Shown one piece after another: positions 9,058 to 18,418 of a stretch of 64,000 bases of DNA (positions are counted from its first letter, which is position 1; each line of letters starts with the position of its first letter). The translations under genes and the position numbers were made by a program. The notes under the pieces are model-generated. The model saw only the letters and a program-made list of their open reading frames with translations, had not been told where the DNA came from and did not search any database. Location of the stretch: NCBI RefSeq assembly GCF_023715895.1, contig NZ_JAMBOO010000008.1, forward strand, positions 1 through 64,000, read 5' to 3'. Origin of the DNA: Domibacillus indicus (GTDB taxonomy: Bacteria > Bacillota > Bacilli > Bacillales > Domibacillaceae).

Positions 9058-9624
9058 TTGGTTAAAACGATTTTGCTCTCCGGCTACAAAAGCCATGAGC
9101 TTGGCATATGGGATCAAAAACACCCTGGTATTTCCGTGATCAAACTTGCGCTTGAGGGGCGGCTGCGTACGCTTCTTGATGAGGGGCTCCAATGGGTGAT
9201 TATCGGCGGACAGCCCGGCGTAGAGCTGTGGGGAGCGGAAGTGGTTTTTTCCTTGAAAGAAGAGTTTCCGGACTTGAAGCTCGGTGTTCTAACCCCCTTT
9301 TTAGAGCAGGAGAAAAATTGGAAGGAAGAACGGCAGGATTACTATAACAGCATTATCGACCAGGCCGATTTTGTAGATGCCGTATCTAAAAAGCCGTACA
9401 TAGGGCCCTGGCAGTTCAAAGCGAGAGATGAGTTTTCACTCGACAATACGGACGCGCTTCTGCTCGTTTACGATGAAGAAAGAGAAGGGTCGCCCAAGTT
9501 TTTAAAAGCAGCAGCGGATAAACGGACGGAACGAGGCGATTATGCTGTTTTCATGATCACGATGTATGACCTGCAGACAGCAGCGGAAGAGCTGCAGGAG
9601 CGGGAGCGTACTGACTTTTATTAA
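9058..9624 (+). CDS. ypsA: YpsA family (SLOG superfamily) protein
   Basis: About 188 residues. ILLSGYKSHELGI..., LDEGLQWVIIGGQPGVELWGAEV, LGVLTPFLEQEKNWKE and SPKFL match the YpsA/DUF1273 family. YpsA has a Rossmann-like SLOG fold proposed to bind nucleotide or ADP-ribose-like ligands and affects cell division in B. subtilis and S. aureus. TTG at 9058 is preferred because GAGGTGG lies 5 bases before it; GTG at 9049 overlaps that sequence. Divergent from yfmR. Confidence 0.85.
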   Translation: MVKTILLSGYKSHELGIWDQKHPGISVIKLALEGRLRTLLDEGLQWVIIGGQPGVELWGAEVVFSLKEEFPDLKLGVLTPFLEQEKNWKEERQDYYNSIIDQADFVDAVSKKPYIGPWQFKARDEFSLDNTDALLLVYDEEREGSPKFLKAAADKRTERGDYAVFMITMYDLQTAAEELQERERTDFY

Positions 9625-9630
9625 ATCGGC

Positions 9631-9684
9631 AGGATGCAATCAAAAAAGGAACCTGAATCAGGTCCCTTTTTTGATTGCATCCTT
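9631..9684. terminator. long bidirectional terminator between ypsA and purT
   Basis: Arms of more than 20 bases (AGGATGCAATCAAAAAAGG ... CCTTTTTTGATTGCATCCT) form a strong hairpin at the convergent gene ends. Confidence 0.85.
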
Positions 9685-10857
9685 TTATTCGTATTCCACT
9701 GTAATATGAGCGGCAGCGGCCTCTGCCTGTTCACGCGCTTTCTCGACTGTTTCAGCACTGTTTAACACAACAGCCATGCGGCGGCCTTTTTTTGTTTCCG
9801 GCTTTCCAAACACACGCACCTGTGTGTCGGGCGCTGCCAGTGCTTTTTCAACCCCTTTAATTTCATAAGAAGACTGCTCTTCCAAAGCTTTAATCGTACG
9901 GCTGGCACCAGGTGAAAGAAGACGGATACCCGGAATCGGAAAACCAAGGACAGCCCGGATGTGTATGGCAAACTCAGATAAATCCTGGGTTACCATGGTC
10001 ACCATTCCGGTATCGTGCGGACGCGGTGATACCTCGCTAAAGTAAATGCCGTTTTCGGTAATAAACAGCTCTACACCAAATAAGCCGTAACCGCCAAGCG
10101 CATCTGTTATTTTTTGAGCAATCGCTTCTGCTTCCGCAATCTGGTTCTCTGTCATGTTATGCGGCTGCCATGATTCGATATAATCGCCGTCTTCTTGAAT
10201 ATGGCCGATTGGCGCACAGAAGGTTGTACCGGAAACGGAACGGACGGTTAACAGTGTAATTTCAGACTCAAACGTAATAAACTCTTCTACAATGACCCGT
10301 GTTTTTTTCGCCCGCCCTCCTTCAAGAGCGATATTCCAGGAAGACTCTATCTCTTCTTTTGAGCGGCAGACGCTTTGTCCTTTGCCGGATGAACTCATAA
10401 TCGGTTTGATCACACATGGTGTACCGATCGCCTCTACCGCTTCTTGCAGCTCTTCAAGCGTATTGGCAAACGCATATTTTGCGGTAGGCAGTCTCAGTGT
10501 TTCGCTGGCCAGACGGCGGATTCCTTCGCGGTCCATCGTTAAATTTGCCGCTTTCGCTGTTGGCACAACATGATATCCTTCTTCCTCCAGCTCGATCAGT
10601 GTCTCAGTTGCAATGGCTTCAATTTCTGGAATAATAAAGTCGGGTTTTTCCTGTTCAATTAACGCACGCAGCGCTGCCCCATCAAGCATATTGATTACAT
10701 GGGAGGAATGAGCAACCTGCATGGCGGGCGCCTGCGCATAACGGTCTACCGCAATCGTTTTTACGCCAAGCCGCTGTGCTTCAATCACCACTTCTTTACC
10801 CAATTCTCCCGATCCGAGCATCATAATCGTTTTTGTTTTTAATCCAGTCATCTTCAT
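9685..10857 (-). CDS. purT: formate-dependent phosphoribosylglycinamide formyltransferase
   Basis: About 390 residues, the usual PurT length. It makes formyl-GAR from GAR, formate and ATP in purine synthesis. It has ATP-grasp features: [12 protein letters not shown] near the N terminus, [13 protein letters not shown] for phosphate binding, [15 protein letters not shown] and [15 protein letters not shown]. The ATG at 10857 is chosen for the AAGGAGAG directly upstream; longer frames upstream carry no homology. It is a single-gene unit with a PurR-box-like motif in its promoter. Confidence 0.92.
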   Translation of the reverse strand: MKMTGLKTKTIMMLGSGELGKEVVIEAQRLGVKTIAVDRYAQAPAMQVAHSSHVINMLDGAALRALIEQEKPDFIIPEIEAIATETLIELEEEGYHVVPTAKAANLTMDREGIRRLASETLRLPTAKYAFANTLEELQEAVEAIGTPCVIKPIMSSSGKGQSVCRSKEEIESSWNIALEGGRAKKTRVIVEEFITFESEITLLTVRSVSGTTFCAPIGHIQEDGDYIESWQPHNMTENQIAEAEAIAQKITDALGGYGLFGVELFITENGIYFSEVSPRPHDTGMVTMVTQDLSEFAIHIRAVLGFPIPGIRLLSPGASRTIKALEEQSSYEIKGVEKALAAPDTQVRVFGKPETKKGRRMAVVLNSAETVEKAREQAEAAAAHITVEYE

Positions 10858-10915
10858 ACTCTCCTTAACATCCGCCATTGGCGGCTTTTTCTCTTCTTTT
10901 TCTGTTTCCGAATCC

Positions 10916-10941
10916 ATTATAACACGCAAATAACGAACATA
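10916..10941 (-). promoter_or_regulatory. purT promoter region with PurR-box-like motif
   Basis: On the minus strand TATAAT occupies 10921-10916. Just upstream the plus-strand sequence AATAACGAACATA (10929-10941) matches the Bacillus PurBox AWWWCCGAACWWT at 11 of 13 positions, overlapping the -35 region. A second, inverted box normally needed lies only weakly at about 10961-10970. Repression by PurR with PRPP as effector is therefore plausible, not shown. Confidence 0.4.
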
Positions 10942-11038
10942 TTCATCTTGATGACAATAAATTATTCGTCCGATGGAGCAAGTTAACTTTTTGAAAAAGA
11001 GGGAAAACAGAAAACAGAATAAGAAAGCGGGTGACGGA

Positions 11039-11959
11039 ATGATACAGAGTGATACAAATACATGCCTGTTATGTGAAAACGAGCAATCTTTAATACCAAT
11101 CAAACAGCACTTTATGTGCAGCGAATGCCTGGATGAAGGAAATGACTGGCGGCTGGCGCAATGGGAATCGTGGTTTCAAAAGCGGATCAGCCGGTATTTG
11201 CATTTATGCCATAAATGCTTAAAAACGGATGATATCGAAGCGGTTCATCAAGCCCGGGTAATAGGAAGAAAGATCATGGCTTTGCTTCAATTTTTAAACG
11301 CACCAAAAAATCATTCTGTTATAAAAGTGTTAAAAAACATTCATTCTTTGCTTAACCCGGTGCGTGAAGCCAATGTGTTTTTAGAGGCATTTGAGAGCCG
11401 AAACGATAAGGTTCACCAGCAGCTGTTTAAAAAGGTCCGCAAAAAACGAAAAAAGCTGCAAAAAAAACTGCAGCAAAGCCTGCCTCCATTAATCGAAAAA
11501 GCGAGCCGCCGGATGTCAGCTTTTTCTGCAGAGGAACTGCCTTTTTACGCATTATCAATTGACCCAGAGGCCCAGATCCTTTTGTTTGAAAACCAATTCA
11601 ACGAAAAAATTGAGCGATACAAGCAGTTCGTGGACGCATATGGGAAACGAGCACCTGAATCCATTAAAGCGCTTCACAAAGTACGGATTCAATCTAAAGC
11701 GCTCCGCTACATGTACGCAGAGCTCGGCGGCCTGCTGGGACAGGACTTTTCAAAAAAAGAAAAGCATTATAAAGACATTCAAAGCCAGTTTGGCGAGATT
11801 AATGATGTGCAGGACTGGCTGAATAAACTGGACCGTTACAAAAACAAGCTGGATGCATCCGAAGAAGAAATGGCTGCTGTTGAAAAAAAGTGGCAGAACC
11901 GATTAAAAGCGCTTCACGAGGAAGTAGAACTTGTACTAATCGAAAACCGGGCAGGCTAA
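11039..11959 (+). CDS. CHAD-domain protein with N-terminal zinc-ribbon-like segment
   Basis: About 306 residues. The N terminus has two CxxC pairs (CLLCENEQ...FMCSEC) that could bind zinc. The rest is an all-helical CHAD domain with its paired His/basic signatures [16 protein letters not shown] and [16 protein letters not shown], plus a Lys-rich stretch [20 protein letters not shown] domains bind inorganic polyphosphate through such basic faces. The ATG at 11039 is preferred (GGGTGACGG upstream), though a start at 10973 is open. It is divergent from purT and stands alone. Confidence 0.75.
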   Translation: MIQSDTNTCLLCENEQSLIPIKQHFMCSECLDEGNDWRLAQWESWFQKRISRYLHLCHKCLKTDDIEAVHQARVIGRKIMALLQFLNAPKNHSVIKVLKNIHSLLNPVREANVFLEAFESRNDKVHQQLFKKVRKKRKKLQKKLQQSLPPLIEKASRRMSAFSAEELPFYALSIDPEAQILLFENQFNEKIERYKQFVDAYGKRAPESIKALHKVRIQSKALRYMYAELGGLLGQDFSKKEKHYKDIQSQFGEINDVQDWLNKLDRYKNKLDASEEEMAAVEKKWQNRLKALHEEVELVLIENRAG

Positions 11960-11994
11960 GGTGTGCCAATTCTGCCGCGCATTGAAATAATGAT

Positions 11995-12026
11995 AAAAAA
12001 AGCCGCCTATTGGCGGCTTTTTTTAT
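11995..12026. terminator. bidirectional terminator between the CHAD gene and nagP
   Basis: AAGCCGCC-TATT-GGCGGCTT flanked by A and T runs. It overlaps the last bases of nagP. Confidence 0.85.
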
Positions 12027-13465
12027 GATCGCTTATTTCGTATACGGGCAACTTCGTCCGCCACAAACTGTACATTCGTGCCGACAATGACTTGAATGCT
12101 GTTTGGGCCTACAATATGGGTGCCCGGCACACCGGTTGATTTGATTTTTGCTTCGTCTACTGCTTTCATATCTTTGACTTCAACGCGCAGACGGGTCACA
12201 CAGTTATCAATGGAAGCGACATTGGCGTCCCCGCCCAGCCCTTCGTAAATAATCGCTGCCATTTTCTCGAATCGGCTGCCTGAAGCAGCATCTTCAATTT
12301 GTGCTGTTTCTTCTTCTCGTCCCGGTGTTTTCAAATCGAACTTTTGAATTAAAAACCGGAACATGACGTAATAAATCAGGCCAAAGACAAGACCCTGTAA
12401 AAGCAGCATATATGGCATATTGGCGAGCGGAAGCTTTGAACTGAGCACAAAATCAACAAGCCCTGCACTAAAGCCAAAGCCTGCGGTCCAGTGGAAAAAC
12501 GCAGCTACAGCAAGAGACAGCCCAGTCAATGCCGCATGCACGACATATAGCGCCGGCGCTAAAAACATAAAGGAGAATTCCAGCGGTTCTGTCACACCGG
12601 TGAAAAAGGACGCGAATCCAGCTGCAAGCAATAGAGATGCAGCCTGCTTTTTCCGCTTCGTTTTGGCTGTATGATACATCGCCAGCGCCGCAGCCGGAAG
12701 ACCGAACATCATTACCGGGAAAAATCCCGCCTGGTACATGCCAGTTACGCCTTTTTCACCAGTTCCGGACCAAAAATTGCCGATATCATTAATCCCCGCT
12801 ACATCAAACCAGAAAACAGAGTTTAAAGCGTGGTGAAGACCGGTTGGAATCAGGAGACGGTTGAAAAAGCCGTACAAGCCGGCACCAATAAAATCAAGCT
12901 TACTGATCGCTGTTCCAAATGAGACGAGTGCTGTGAAGATAACAGGCCAGACAAAAAACAATACACCGGAGATAACAAGCATCGCCACCGCCGTCATAAT
13001 CGGCACGAGACGTTTGCCACTGAAAAAAGCAAGCGCATCATGAAGCTGCACATGACTAAACCGGTTATACATCATAGAAGCCACAATACCCGATAAAATA
13101 CCGATAAACTGATTGCCGATTTTTTCAAATGCCGCATTGACGTTTTCAGGGTCCGTCCCTTGCAGCATGGCCACCGAATCGGTTGACAGGAGCGTAGTGA
13201 CTACGAGATAAGCAACCAGCCCGCTTAGCGCTGCCGATCCATCTTTGTCTTTTGACATGCCAAGCGCAACCCCGACTGCAAACAAAATCGCCATATTATC
13301 AATAATAGACGATCCCGCTTTAATTAAGAAAGCGGCGGCCGCATTGTCTGCTCCCCACCCGGCCGGATCAATCCAGTAGCCGATTCCCATCAAAATCGCG
13401 GCAGCCGGCAGTACAGCTACCGGCAGCATTAACGAACGGCCAATATTTTGCAAATATTTCATCAT
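12023..13465 (-). CDS. nagP: PTS N-acetylglucosamine-specific EIICB component
   Basis: A 480-residue membrane permease that imports and phosphorylates N-acetylglucosamine to GlcNAc-6-phosphate, the substrate of NagA. The EIIC domain (about 1-380) has roughly ten spans and the GlcNAc/glucose-class motifs LIPTGLHHALNSVFWF and TGVTEPLEF. The EIIB domain (about 405-480) has the phosphorylated Cys in IDNCVTRLRV. It lacks an EIIA domain and must use another PTS protein for that step. It is divergent from nagAB with a shared control region holding two dre sites and a cre box. Confidence 0.92.
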   Translation of the reverse strand: MMKYLQNIGRSLMLPVAVLPAAAILMGIGYWIDPAGWGADNAAAAFLIKAGSSIIDNMAILFAVGVALGMSKDKDGSAALSGLVAYLVVTTLLSTDSVAMLQGTDPENVNAAFEKIGNQFIGILSGIVASMMYNRFSHVQLHDALAFFSGKRLVPIMTAVAMLVISGVLFFVWPVIFTALVSFGTAISKLDFIGAGLYGFFNRLLIPTGLHHALNSVFWFDVAGINDIGNFWSGTGEKGVTGMYQAGFFPVMMFGLPAAALAMYHTAKTKRKKQAASLLLAAGFASFFTGVTEPLEFSFMFLAPALYVVHAALTGLSLAVAAFFHWTAGFGFSAGLVDFVLSSKLPLANMPYMLLLQGLVFGLIYYVMFRFLIQKFDLKTPGREEETAQIEDAASGSRFEKMAAIIYEGLGGDANVASIDNCVTRLRVEVKDMKAVDEAKIKSTGVPGTHIVGPNSIQVIVGTNVQFVADEVARIRNKRS

Positions 13466-13494
13466 GAATATCCATCCCCCTTAAAAAGTAAATT

Positions 13495-13508
13495 AGAAAA
13501 CGGTTTCG
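13495..13508 (-). promoter_or_regulatory. cre site (CcpA) in the nagP leader
   Basis: AGAAAACGGTTTCG matches the catabolite responsive element TGAAARCGYTTTCA closely. It lies about 30 bases upstream of the nagP start codon, as expected for CcpA-mediated repression in the presence of glucose. Confidence 0.6.
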
Positions 13509-13537
13509 TTAACAGCACTTTATCACGCCTAAAGTAT

Positions 13538-13553
13538 AGTTGTCTATACCAAT
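13538..13553 (-). promoter_or_regulatory. NagR operator (dre site), nagP side
   Basis: AGTTGTCTATACCAAT is the exact inverse complement of the second site at 13605-13620. ATTGGTATAGACAACT is the dre sequence bound by the GntR-family repressor NagR in B. subtilis. Confidence 0.85.
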
Positions 13554-13604
13554 AAATGAAATTTCAAAAGTATAACCCCGTAAATTTTGAGACTACAGCT
13601 GTTA

Positions 13605-13620
13605 ATTGGTATAGACAACT
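13605..13620 (+). promoter_or_regulatory. NagR operator (dre site), nagA side
   Basis: ATTGGTATAGACAACT, 55 bases before the nagA start codon, identical to the nagP-side site in opposite orientation. NagR encoded at 15581-16303 is the expected ligand-responsive repressor. Confidence 0.85.
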
Positions 13621-13674
13621 AGTTTTTACTCGGTTACACTGAAACTAAACATATACAAAATGAGGTGCTCTAAA

Positions 13675-14844
13675 ATGAAGGAATATGTGATAAAAGGCGG
13701 CTCCGTTTATGCAGAAAACGAAGTATTTTCTCCCGGATTTGTTCATATAACAAATGGGAAAATTGCTGCTGCAGGCCCCTTGTCAGCGTGTCCATCTGAC
13801 GTGCCGTCTGTTTCCACTTCTGCTGAGTCCATGATTCTGCCTGGAGCAGTTGATATTCACATTCATGGTGCAGCGGGTGCCGATACAATGGATGCCACAC
13901 AGGCTTCCCTGCATAAAATGGCGGCGTATCTTCCGTCTGAAGGCACAACCACTTTTTTGGCAACGACTATGACACAAGCAAAAGAAGCAATTGAACAAGC
14001 GCTAGATTGCTTTTCGCATTACGAACAAGAGCCAGGTGAAGCAGAAATAGCCGGTATTCATTTAGAAGGTCCTTTTATTTCTCCAAAACACCCTGGAGCC
14101 CAGCCGCGTGAAGCGATTCAGCAGCCGGATGTAGAGCAGTTTCAAAAATGGAATACCCTCTCCGGTGAAAAGATCCGCCTCGTTACACTGGCACCCGAAG
14201 AAAAATACGGAATGGACCTTGTCGCTTATTTAACACAATCAGGCGTTACCGCATCCGCCGGCCATACCGATGCTACATTTGATGAGCTTTGCAGAGCGGC
14301 CGAAGCCGGACTGACCCATATCACCCATCTTTATAACGGAATGCGGGGCATGCATCACCGTGAACCCGGTACTGCCGGTGGGGCCTTGCTTCACAACGGG
14401 CTTTATGTGGAAATGATCGTGGACGGCATTCATATCCATCCGCAGATGGTGCGCCTTGCCTTCGAACAAAAAACAGCGGACCGGACTATATTGATTACGG
14501 ATTCTATGCGCGCTAAAGGCGTACCGGACGGAGAGTATGAGCTTGGCGGACAGGCGGTCACCGTTCAAAACGGAAGGGCTGTTCTTGAAGATGGTACCCT
14601 GGCCGGCAGCACGTTATCTATGCAGGGAGCCATTCAAAACATGCGGAAGTTTACGGACTGCACGATACGAGATATTGTTAAAATGACCGCCGAAAACCCA
14701 GCAAAGCAGGTACGGCTGTTTGAGCGAAAAGGAAGCATTGCACCAGGAAAAGACGCTGACCTTGTCGTATACGATGGACAGTTTTGTGTACAAAAAACGA
14801 TTTGCCGTGGCGTTGTGGCATTTGAAAAGGAGAGGGGAAAATGA
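13675..14844 (+). CDS. nagA: N-acetylglucosamine-6-phosphate deacetylase
   Basis: About 389 residues of the amidohydrolase family. It removes acetate from GlcNAc-6-P to give glucosamine-6-P. Metal and substrate motifs are visible: DIHIHGAAG, IHLEGPFISPKHPGA (metal Glu), SAGHTDAT, THLYNGMRGMHHREPG and ILITDSM (catalytic Asp). The ATG at 13675 follows GAGGTG; the ATG at 13660 lies inside that sequence. First gene of nagA-nagB-nagR-SIS and overlaps nagB by 4 bases. Confidence 0.93.
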   Translation: MKEYVIKGGSVYAENEVFSPGFVHITNGKIAAAGPLSACPSDVPSVSTSAESMILPGAVDIHIHGAAGADTMDATQASLHKMAAYLPSEGTTTFLATTMTQAKEAIEQALDCFSHYEQEPGEAEIAGIHLEGPFISPKHPGAQPREAIQQPDVEQFQKWNTLSGEKIRLVTLAPEEKYGMDLVAYLTQSGVTASAGHTDATFDELCRAAEAGLTHITHLYNGMRGMHHREPGTAGGALLHNGLYVEMIVDGIHIHPQMVRLAFEQKTADRTILITDSMRAKGVPDGEYELGGQAVTVQNGRAVLEDGTLAGSTLSMQGAIQNMRKFTDCTIRDIVKMTAENPAKQVRLFERKGSIAPGKDADLVVYDGQFCVQKTICRGVVAFEKERGK

Positions 14845-15584
14845 AGATCATCCGCGTTCCCGATTATGAAGCGATGAGCAAACAAGCCGCAGATGTTTTA
14901 ATAAAAAAGATCAAAGAGCTTCCCGCTCCTGTTATCGGCTTGGCGACAGGCTCTACCCCAAAAGGGATGTACGAGCAGTTAATTTCTGCGCATCAAAATG
15001 CCGGCATTTCCTTTCGGCATGTGACGACCTTTAATTTAGATGAATATATCGGACTGCCGACATCTAATCCGAACAGCTATCATTCTTTTATGCAGGAAAC
15101 CTTTTTTGGGCATATTGATATCCCATTGGAAAATATCCATATACCTAATGGAGAAGCGGCTCTTTTAGAAAATGAGTGTACCCGGTATGAAGCGCTCATT
15201 GACAAAAAAGAAATCGATGTGCAGGTGCTTGGCATCGGCGAAAATGGACATATTGGCTTTAACGAGCCAGGCACATCGTTCGATCAAATCACCCATGTGA
15301 CGACACTGACCCATTCTACCCGGCAGGCAAACGCCCGGTTTTTCCAATCAGCAGAAGCAGTGCCAAAGCAGGCGATTACAATGGGAATTGCGTCTATTAT
15401 GAAAAGCCGTGAGATTCTTTTGCTTGCCTCTGGCATGCGAAAAGCAGAAGCAGTCGCACGCTTGTTTTCAGGAAATATCTCAGAAGAGTTCCCGGCGTCT
15501 GTACTGCACCATCACCCATGTGTTACAATAATAGCAGATAATGAAGCGCTTTCATTGTCGAATATGGAAGGAAGAACGATATGA
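14841..15584 (+). CDS. nagB: glucosamine-6-phosphate deaminase
   Basis: A 247-residue sugar-phosphate isomerase-fold enzyme turning GlcN-6-P into fructose-6-P and ammonia. It has the phosphate loop GLATGSTPKGMY, the acid/base Asp in TFNLDEY and LGIGENGHIGFNEPG. The start and stop codons overlap the neighbouring genes as ATGA on both sides, indicating translational coupling. Confidence 0.94.
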   Translation: MKIIRVPDYEAMSKQAADVLIKKIKELPAPVIGLATGSTPKGMYEQLISAHQNAGISFRHVTTFNLDEYIGLPTSNPNSYHSFMQETFFGHIDIPLENIHIPNGEAALLENECTRYEALIDKKEIDVQVLGIGENGHIGFNEPGTSFDQITHVTTLTHSTRQANARFFQSAEAVPKQAITMGIASIMKSREILLLASGMRKAEAVARLFSGNISEEFPASVLHHHPCVTIIADNEALSLSNMEGRTI

Positions 15585-16303
15585 TTGACAAACGCTCGCC
15601 TGTGCCAATTTACTATCAGCTTGAACATGTGATTCGTCAGCAAATCGATACGGGTGAATTACAGCCTGGTGACCTTATTCCTTCTGAACGGGAGTATGCC
15701 GAACAGCTTGATGTCAGCCGGATGACCGTACGGCAGGCCATTACAAATCTCGTAAATGAAGGACTGCTGTACCGGCAAAAAGGCCGCGGCACGTTTGTGG
15801 CAGAACAAAAATTAGAACAAAACCTTTCTGGACTCACGAGTTTTACCGAAGATATGAGAGCGCGGGGAATGGTCCCTGGCAGCACACTGCTTGCCTTCCA
15901 AATTGTGCCGGCGGACAAAAAAGTGGCAGACAGGCTATTGCTCGCTGAACATGCGCCTGTGTATGAAATCAAACGAATCCGGCTGGCTGATGAAGTGCCA
16001 ATGGCTCTGGAGACCGTATACATGTCCGCCAACTTAATCAAAGGCTTAAGCGAAGCCATTATTACGGCTTCTCTTTACCACCATATAGAAGAAGAACTCG
16101 GACTTGAGATTGGGCGCGCCGTTCAATCAATGGAGTCTGCGATCGTCAGTGAAGCAGAGCGGCCGCATCTGCTTGTGCCAAAAGGAGCGCCTGTTTTGCT
16201 GATTGAACGGCATACCTTCTTAAAAGACGGTACACCCCTTGAATATGTGAAGTCATCCTACCGCGCGGACCGCTACAAGTTCACGATCGACATAAACCGG
16301 TAA
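15581..16303 (+). CDS. nagR: GntR/HutC-family repressor NagR
   Basis: A 240-residue regulator. The N-terminal winged helix (about 1-70) has SEREYAEQLDVSRMTVRQAI.. and the wing LYRQKGRGTFVAE; the C-terminal UTRA effector domain (about 85-240) binds a sugar phosphate. In B. subtilis the homologue YvoA/NagR represses nagP and nagAB and is released by amino-sugar phosphates. The two dre sites near 13.54 and 13.61 kb are its likely targets, making the locus autoregulated. Confidence 0.92.
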   Translation: MIDKRSPVPIYYQLEHVIRQQIDTGELQPGDLIPSEREYAEQLDVSRMTVRQAITNLVNEGLLYRQKGRGTFVAEQKLEQNLSGLTSFTEDMRARGMVPGSTLLAFQIVPADKKVADRLLLAEHAPVYEIKRIRLADEVPMALETVYMSANLIKGLSEAIITASLYHHIEEELGLEIGRAVQSMESAIVSEAERPHLLVPKGAPVLLIERHTFLKDGTPLEYVKSSYRADRYKFTIDINR

Positions 16304-16317
16304 AGGAGCGGGATACG

Positions 16318-17055
16318 ATGATGTACTTAAAATATGTTCACAGAGTCGCGGATATGCTTGTTGATGCAGCGCACAAACAAACAAGCCAGGCGGATATTGC
16401 CGCTGAATGGATTGTCAAAAGTGTCCGGCGCGGAGGAATTGTTCACGTATTCGGCTGCGGGCATTCGCATATGCTGGCGGAAGAGCTGTTTTACCGGGCT
16501 GGAGGACTCGCCTGCATTCAGCCGATTTTTTTGGAAGATGTGATGCTTCATAAAGGGGCCGTGCGCTCTTCGACATTTGAACGCCAAAACGGCTATATCG
16601 CTTCGTTGGAGGATGAACTCGATATTCGGCCGGAAGATGTGCTGATCGTCGTATCCACATCGGGCATTAACCCGGTTCCGATTGACATTTTGCTTCGCGG
16701 CCGAAAAGCAGGCGTGAAAACAATCGCGATTACTTCCTTAGAATATAGCCGAAGAGCCCAAACCCGGCACGAGGAAGGAACGACCCTGCGTGATGCCGCG
16801 GATCTTGTCATTGATAACAGCGCTCCTTATGGAGATGCGCTGTTAACAGACAAAAAAGCGCCAGCACCGTTCGGGCCGGCGTCCACCCTGCTCAGTGCCG
16901 CTCTGTTAAATGGCATTATGGCTTCAGTGATTGCCAAAATGATTGAACGCGGATTGGAGCCGCCGATTTTTTTAAGCGGCAATCTGCCGGATGCCGATGA
17001 ACATAACCGCATGCTGGTTGAACAATATAAGGAACGGATTCCTCTGCTTCGTTAA
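16318..17055 (+). CDS. SIS-domain protein (UPF0309 family)
   Basis: A 245-residue sugar-isomerase-fold protein with VFGCGHSHMLAEELFYRAGG at the phosphosugar-binding loop and VVSTSGINPVPID in the second sugar-phosphate loop. It closes the nag operon, 14 bases after nagR, with AAGGAG upstream. Family members are uncharacterised; its position suggests an amino-sugar phosphate isomerase, or an N-acetylmuramate-6-P etherase-related role, but this is inference. A terminator follows at once. Confidence 0.75.
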   Translation: MMYLKYVHRVADMLVDAAHKQTSQADIAAEWIVKSVRRGGIVHVFGCGHSHMLAEELFYRAGGLACIQPIFLEDVMLHKGAVRSSTFERQNGYIASLEDELDIRPEDVLIVVSTSGINPVPIDILLRGRKAGVKTIAITSLEYSRRAQTRHEEGTTLRDAADLVIDNSAPYGDALLTDKKAPAPFGPASTLLSAALLNGIMASVIAKMIERGLEPPIFLSGNLPDADEHNRMLVEQYKERIPLLR

Positions 17056-17088
17056 AACGCCCTTCCCTGCGGAAGAGCGTTTTTTTAA
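17056..17088 (+). terminator. terminator of the nag operon
   Basis: AACGCCCTTCC-CTGC-GGAAGAGCGTT followed by a T7 run. It overlaps the stop codon of the convergent uvsE gene. Confidence 0.8.
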
Positions 17089-17963
17089 CGGTACTGTTCC
17101 CGTATTTGCAGGACGGCGAGCTCCTTCATTTTTGCTTCCACCATCACATCAATGGATGAATCCGGCAAATGCTCGATAAAATAGCGCCAGTCATCTTCTA
17201 AAATATAATTATGATGGGCACGATCTGTTTTTCCGTCCCGTCCGGAGCTGATATGCATTTTCGGCGGGATTTCTTTATGCTGCCACGTGTCGACGGCACG
17301 CTGGATTACCTCGTCAATTTTCGCGTCTTCTTCATGGTTACATGCATGATGATGAATATCAAAACAAGCCGCTGCACCGGTTTCGCCGCACACATCCAGC
17401 ACATCATGGATCGTAAAAATTTTATCATCATTTTCAATCCGCATCGTTTGTTTGATCGCTTCTGGAAGCTGCTTAAACGTTTCGGCAAAACGTTCCTTTG
17501 CTGATTCCTTATCTCCATATGCACCGCCGACATGCAAAATCATATCGCGCCCGCCGGTAAGATCTAAGAGTTCCTGATGGTGAATCAAGTCTAAAATCGA
17601 CTTTTGCACCACTTCCTCGTTAGGAGAATTGATCAACGTGTACTGGCCTGGATGAACCGACAAACGAACATCGTATTCAGCTGCCAGTTCCTTGATTTCA
17701 TCGGTAATTTTTAAAACATCTTCATCTTTCCCCCACTCCCATGTCACCACCGGATGGGTGGCAAGCGGTATGAGGTTGCTGCTCATCCGGTAAAAATAAA
17801 TCCGGTTGGCGACATTCCATTTAATGATTTCCAATGTTTCATTTAAGTTATGAAGCGCCAGTTCTTTTATTTTGGCCATTCCTTCTGTTTCGGCTGTTTT
17901 CAGCCGGCACGTTTTAAATTTGGACGGCATCGACATATTAATACAAGCATATCCGATTCGCAT
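17085..17963 (-). CDS. uvsE: UV damage endonuclease
   Basis: About 292 residues with a TIM-barrel fold. It nicks DNA 5' of UV photoproducts to start alternative excision repair. Typical elements are MRIGYACINMS, YRMSSNLIPLATHP, LSVHPGQYTLINSP, ILHVGGAYGDKE, RIENDD and DIHHHACN, which carry the metal-binding His, Glu and Asp residues. The ATG at 17963 has AAGGAG upstream; a longer frame lacks homology. A yolD-like gene with a LexA box lies 450 bases away. Confidence 0.92.
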   Translation of the reverse strand: MRIGYACINMSMPSKFKTCRLKTAETEGMAKIKELALHNLNETLEIIKWNVANRIYFYRMSSNLIPLATHPVVTWEWGKDEDVLKITDEIKELAAEYDVRLSVHPGQYTLINSPNEEVVQKSILDLIHHQELLDLTGGRDMILHVGGAYGDKESAKERFAETFKQLPEAIKQTMRIENDDKIFTIHDVLDVCGETGAAACFDIHHHACNHEEDAKIDEVIQRAVDTWQHKEIPPKMHISSGRDGKTDRAHHNYILEDDWRYFIEHLPDSSIDVMVEAKMKELAVLQIREQYR

Positions 17964-18385
17964 AGATGAACTCCTTTTTTGGTTTCGTTTCTTTATGTTT
18001 TCCCTAACCGCCCGGGGATGAACCGCTTCACTATACATGAATTCAGGCTTTTCCTGCAAGAAAGAATCGGCTATACTATAAGTAAAGATAACTATAGAGT
18101 ATATTCATGGCCATTTTTAGTGTTTTTGACCGTTTTATGTATTGTTAAACAATCCTTTTATATCAACAAATGAATTGATAATTAAGAACAGGTGTTTTTA
18201 TTGTTTTTAATTGTTTGGTCACCCATTTAGTCACCTGTAGTCACCCGTATTCTATGAAAATAGCCAGGATTTCGAATCCAGTTTCTTCATTAATATTGTG
18301 TATGTGAAAAGGCACTCGTTTTGAGTGTCTTTTTTTTATTGTATTTGCCACCGTACAATCCTTCATTTATACTTAAATGATATAA
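17964..18385. other. intergenic region with triple GTCACC repeat and a terminator
   Basis: No gene is seen. Three copies of GTCACC occur at 18218, 18230 and 18240 in a segment reading GGTCACCCATTTAGTCACC. A hairpin GGCACTC-GTTTT-GAGTGTC with eight T (18311-18338, plus strand) suggests that something upstream is transcribed rightwards, possibly a short RNA or a gene remnant. Confidence 0.4.
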
Positions 18386-18397
18386 GAACATACGTTC
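18386..18397 (+). promoter_or_regulatory. LexA (DinR) box upstream of yolD
   Basis: GAACATACGTTC fits the Bacillus LexA consensus GAAC-N4-GTTC exactly. It lies 22 bases before the predicted start codon, so the gene should be induced by DNA damage. Confidence 0.8.
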
Positions 18398-18418
18398 TCA
18401 TTAAAAGGAGTGGTGTTG

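Noticed and set aside
10960-10973. Second PurBox for purT
   Set aside because: Only about half the positions match and spacing differs from the usual 16-17 bases.
17964-18385. tRNA or tmRNA remnant around GGATTTCGAATCC
   Set aside because: No cloverleaf can be folded around this short similarity.
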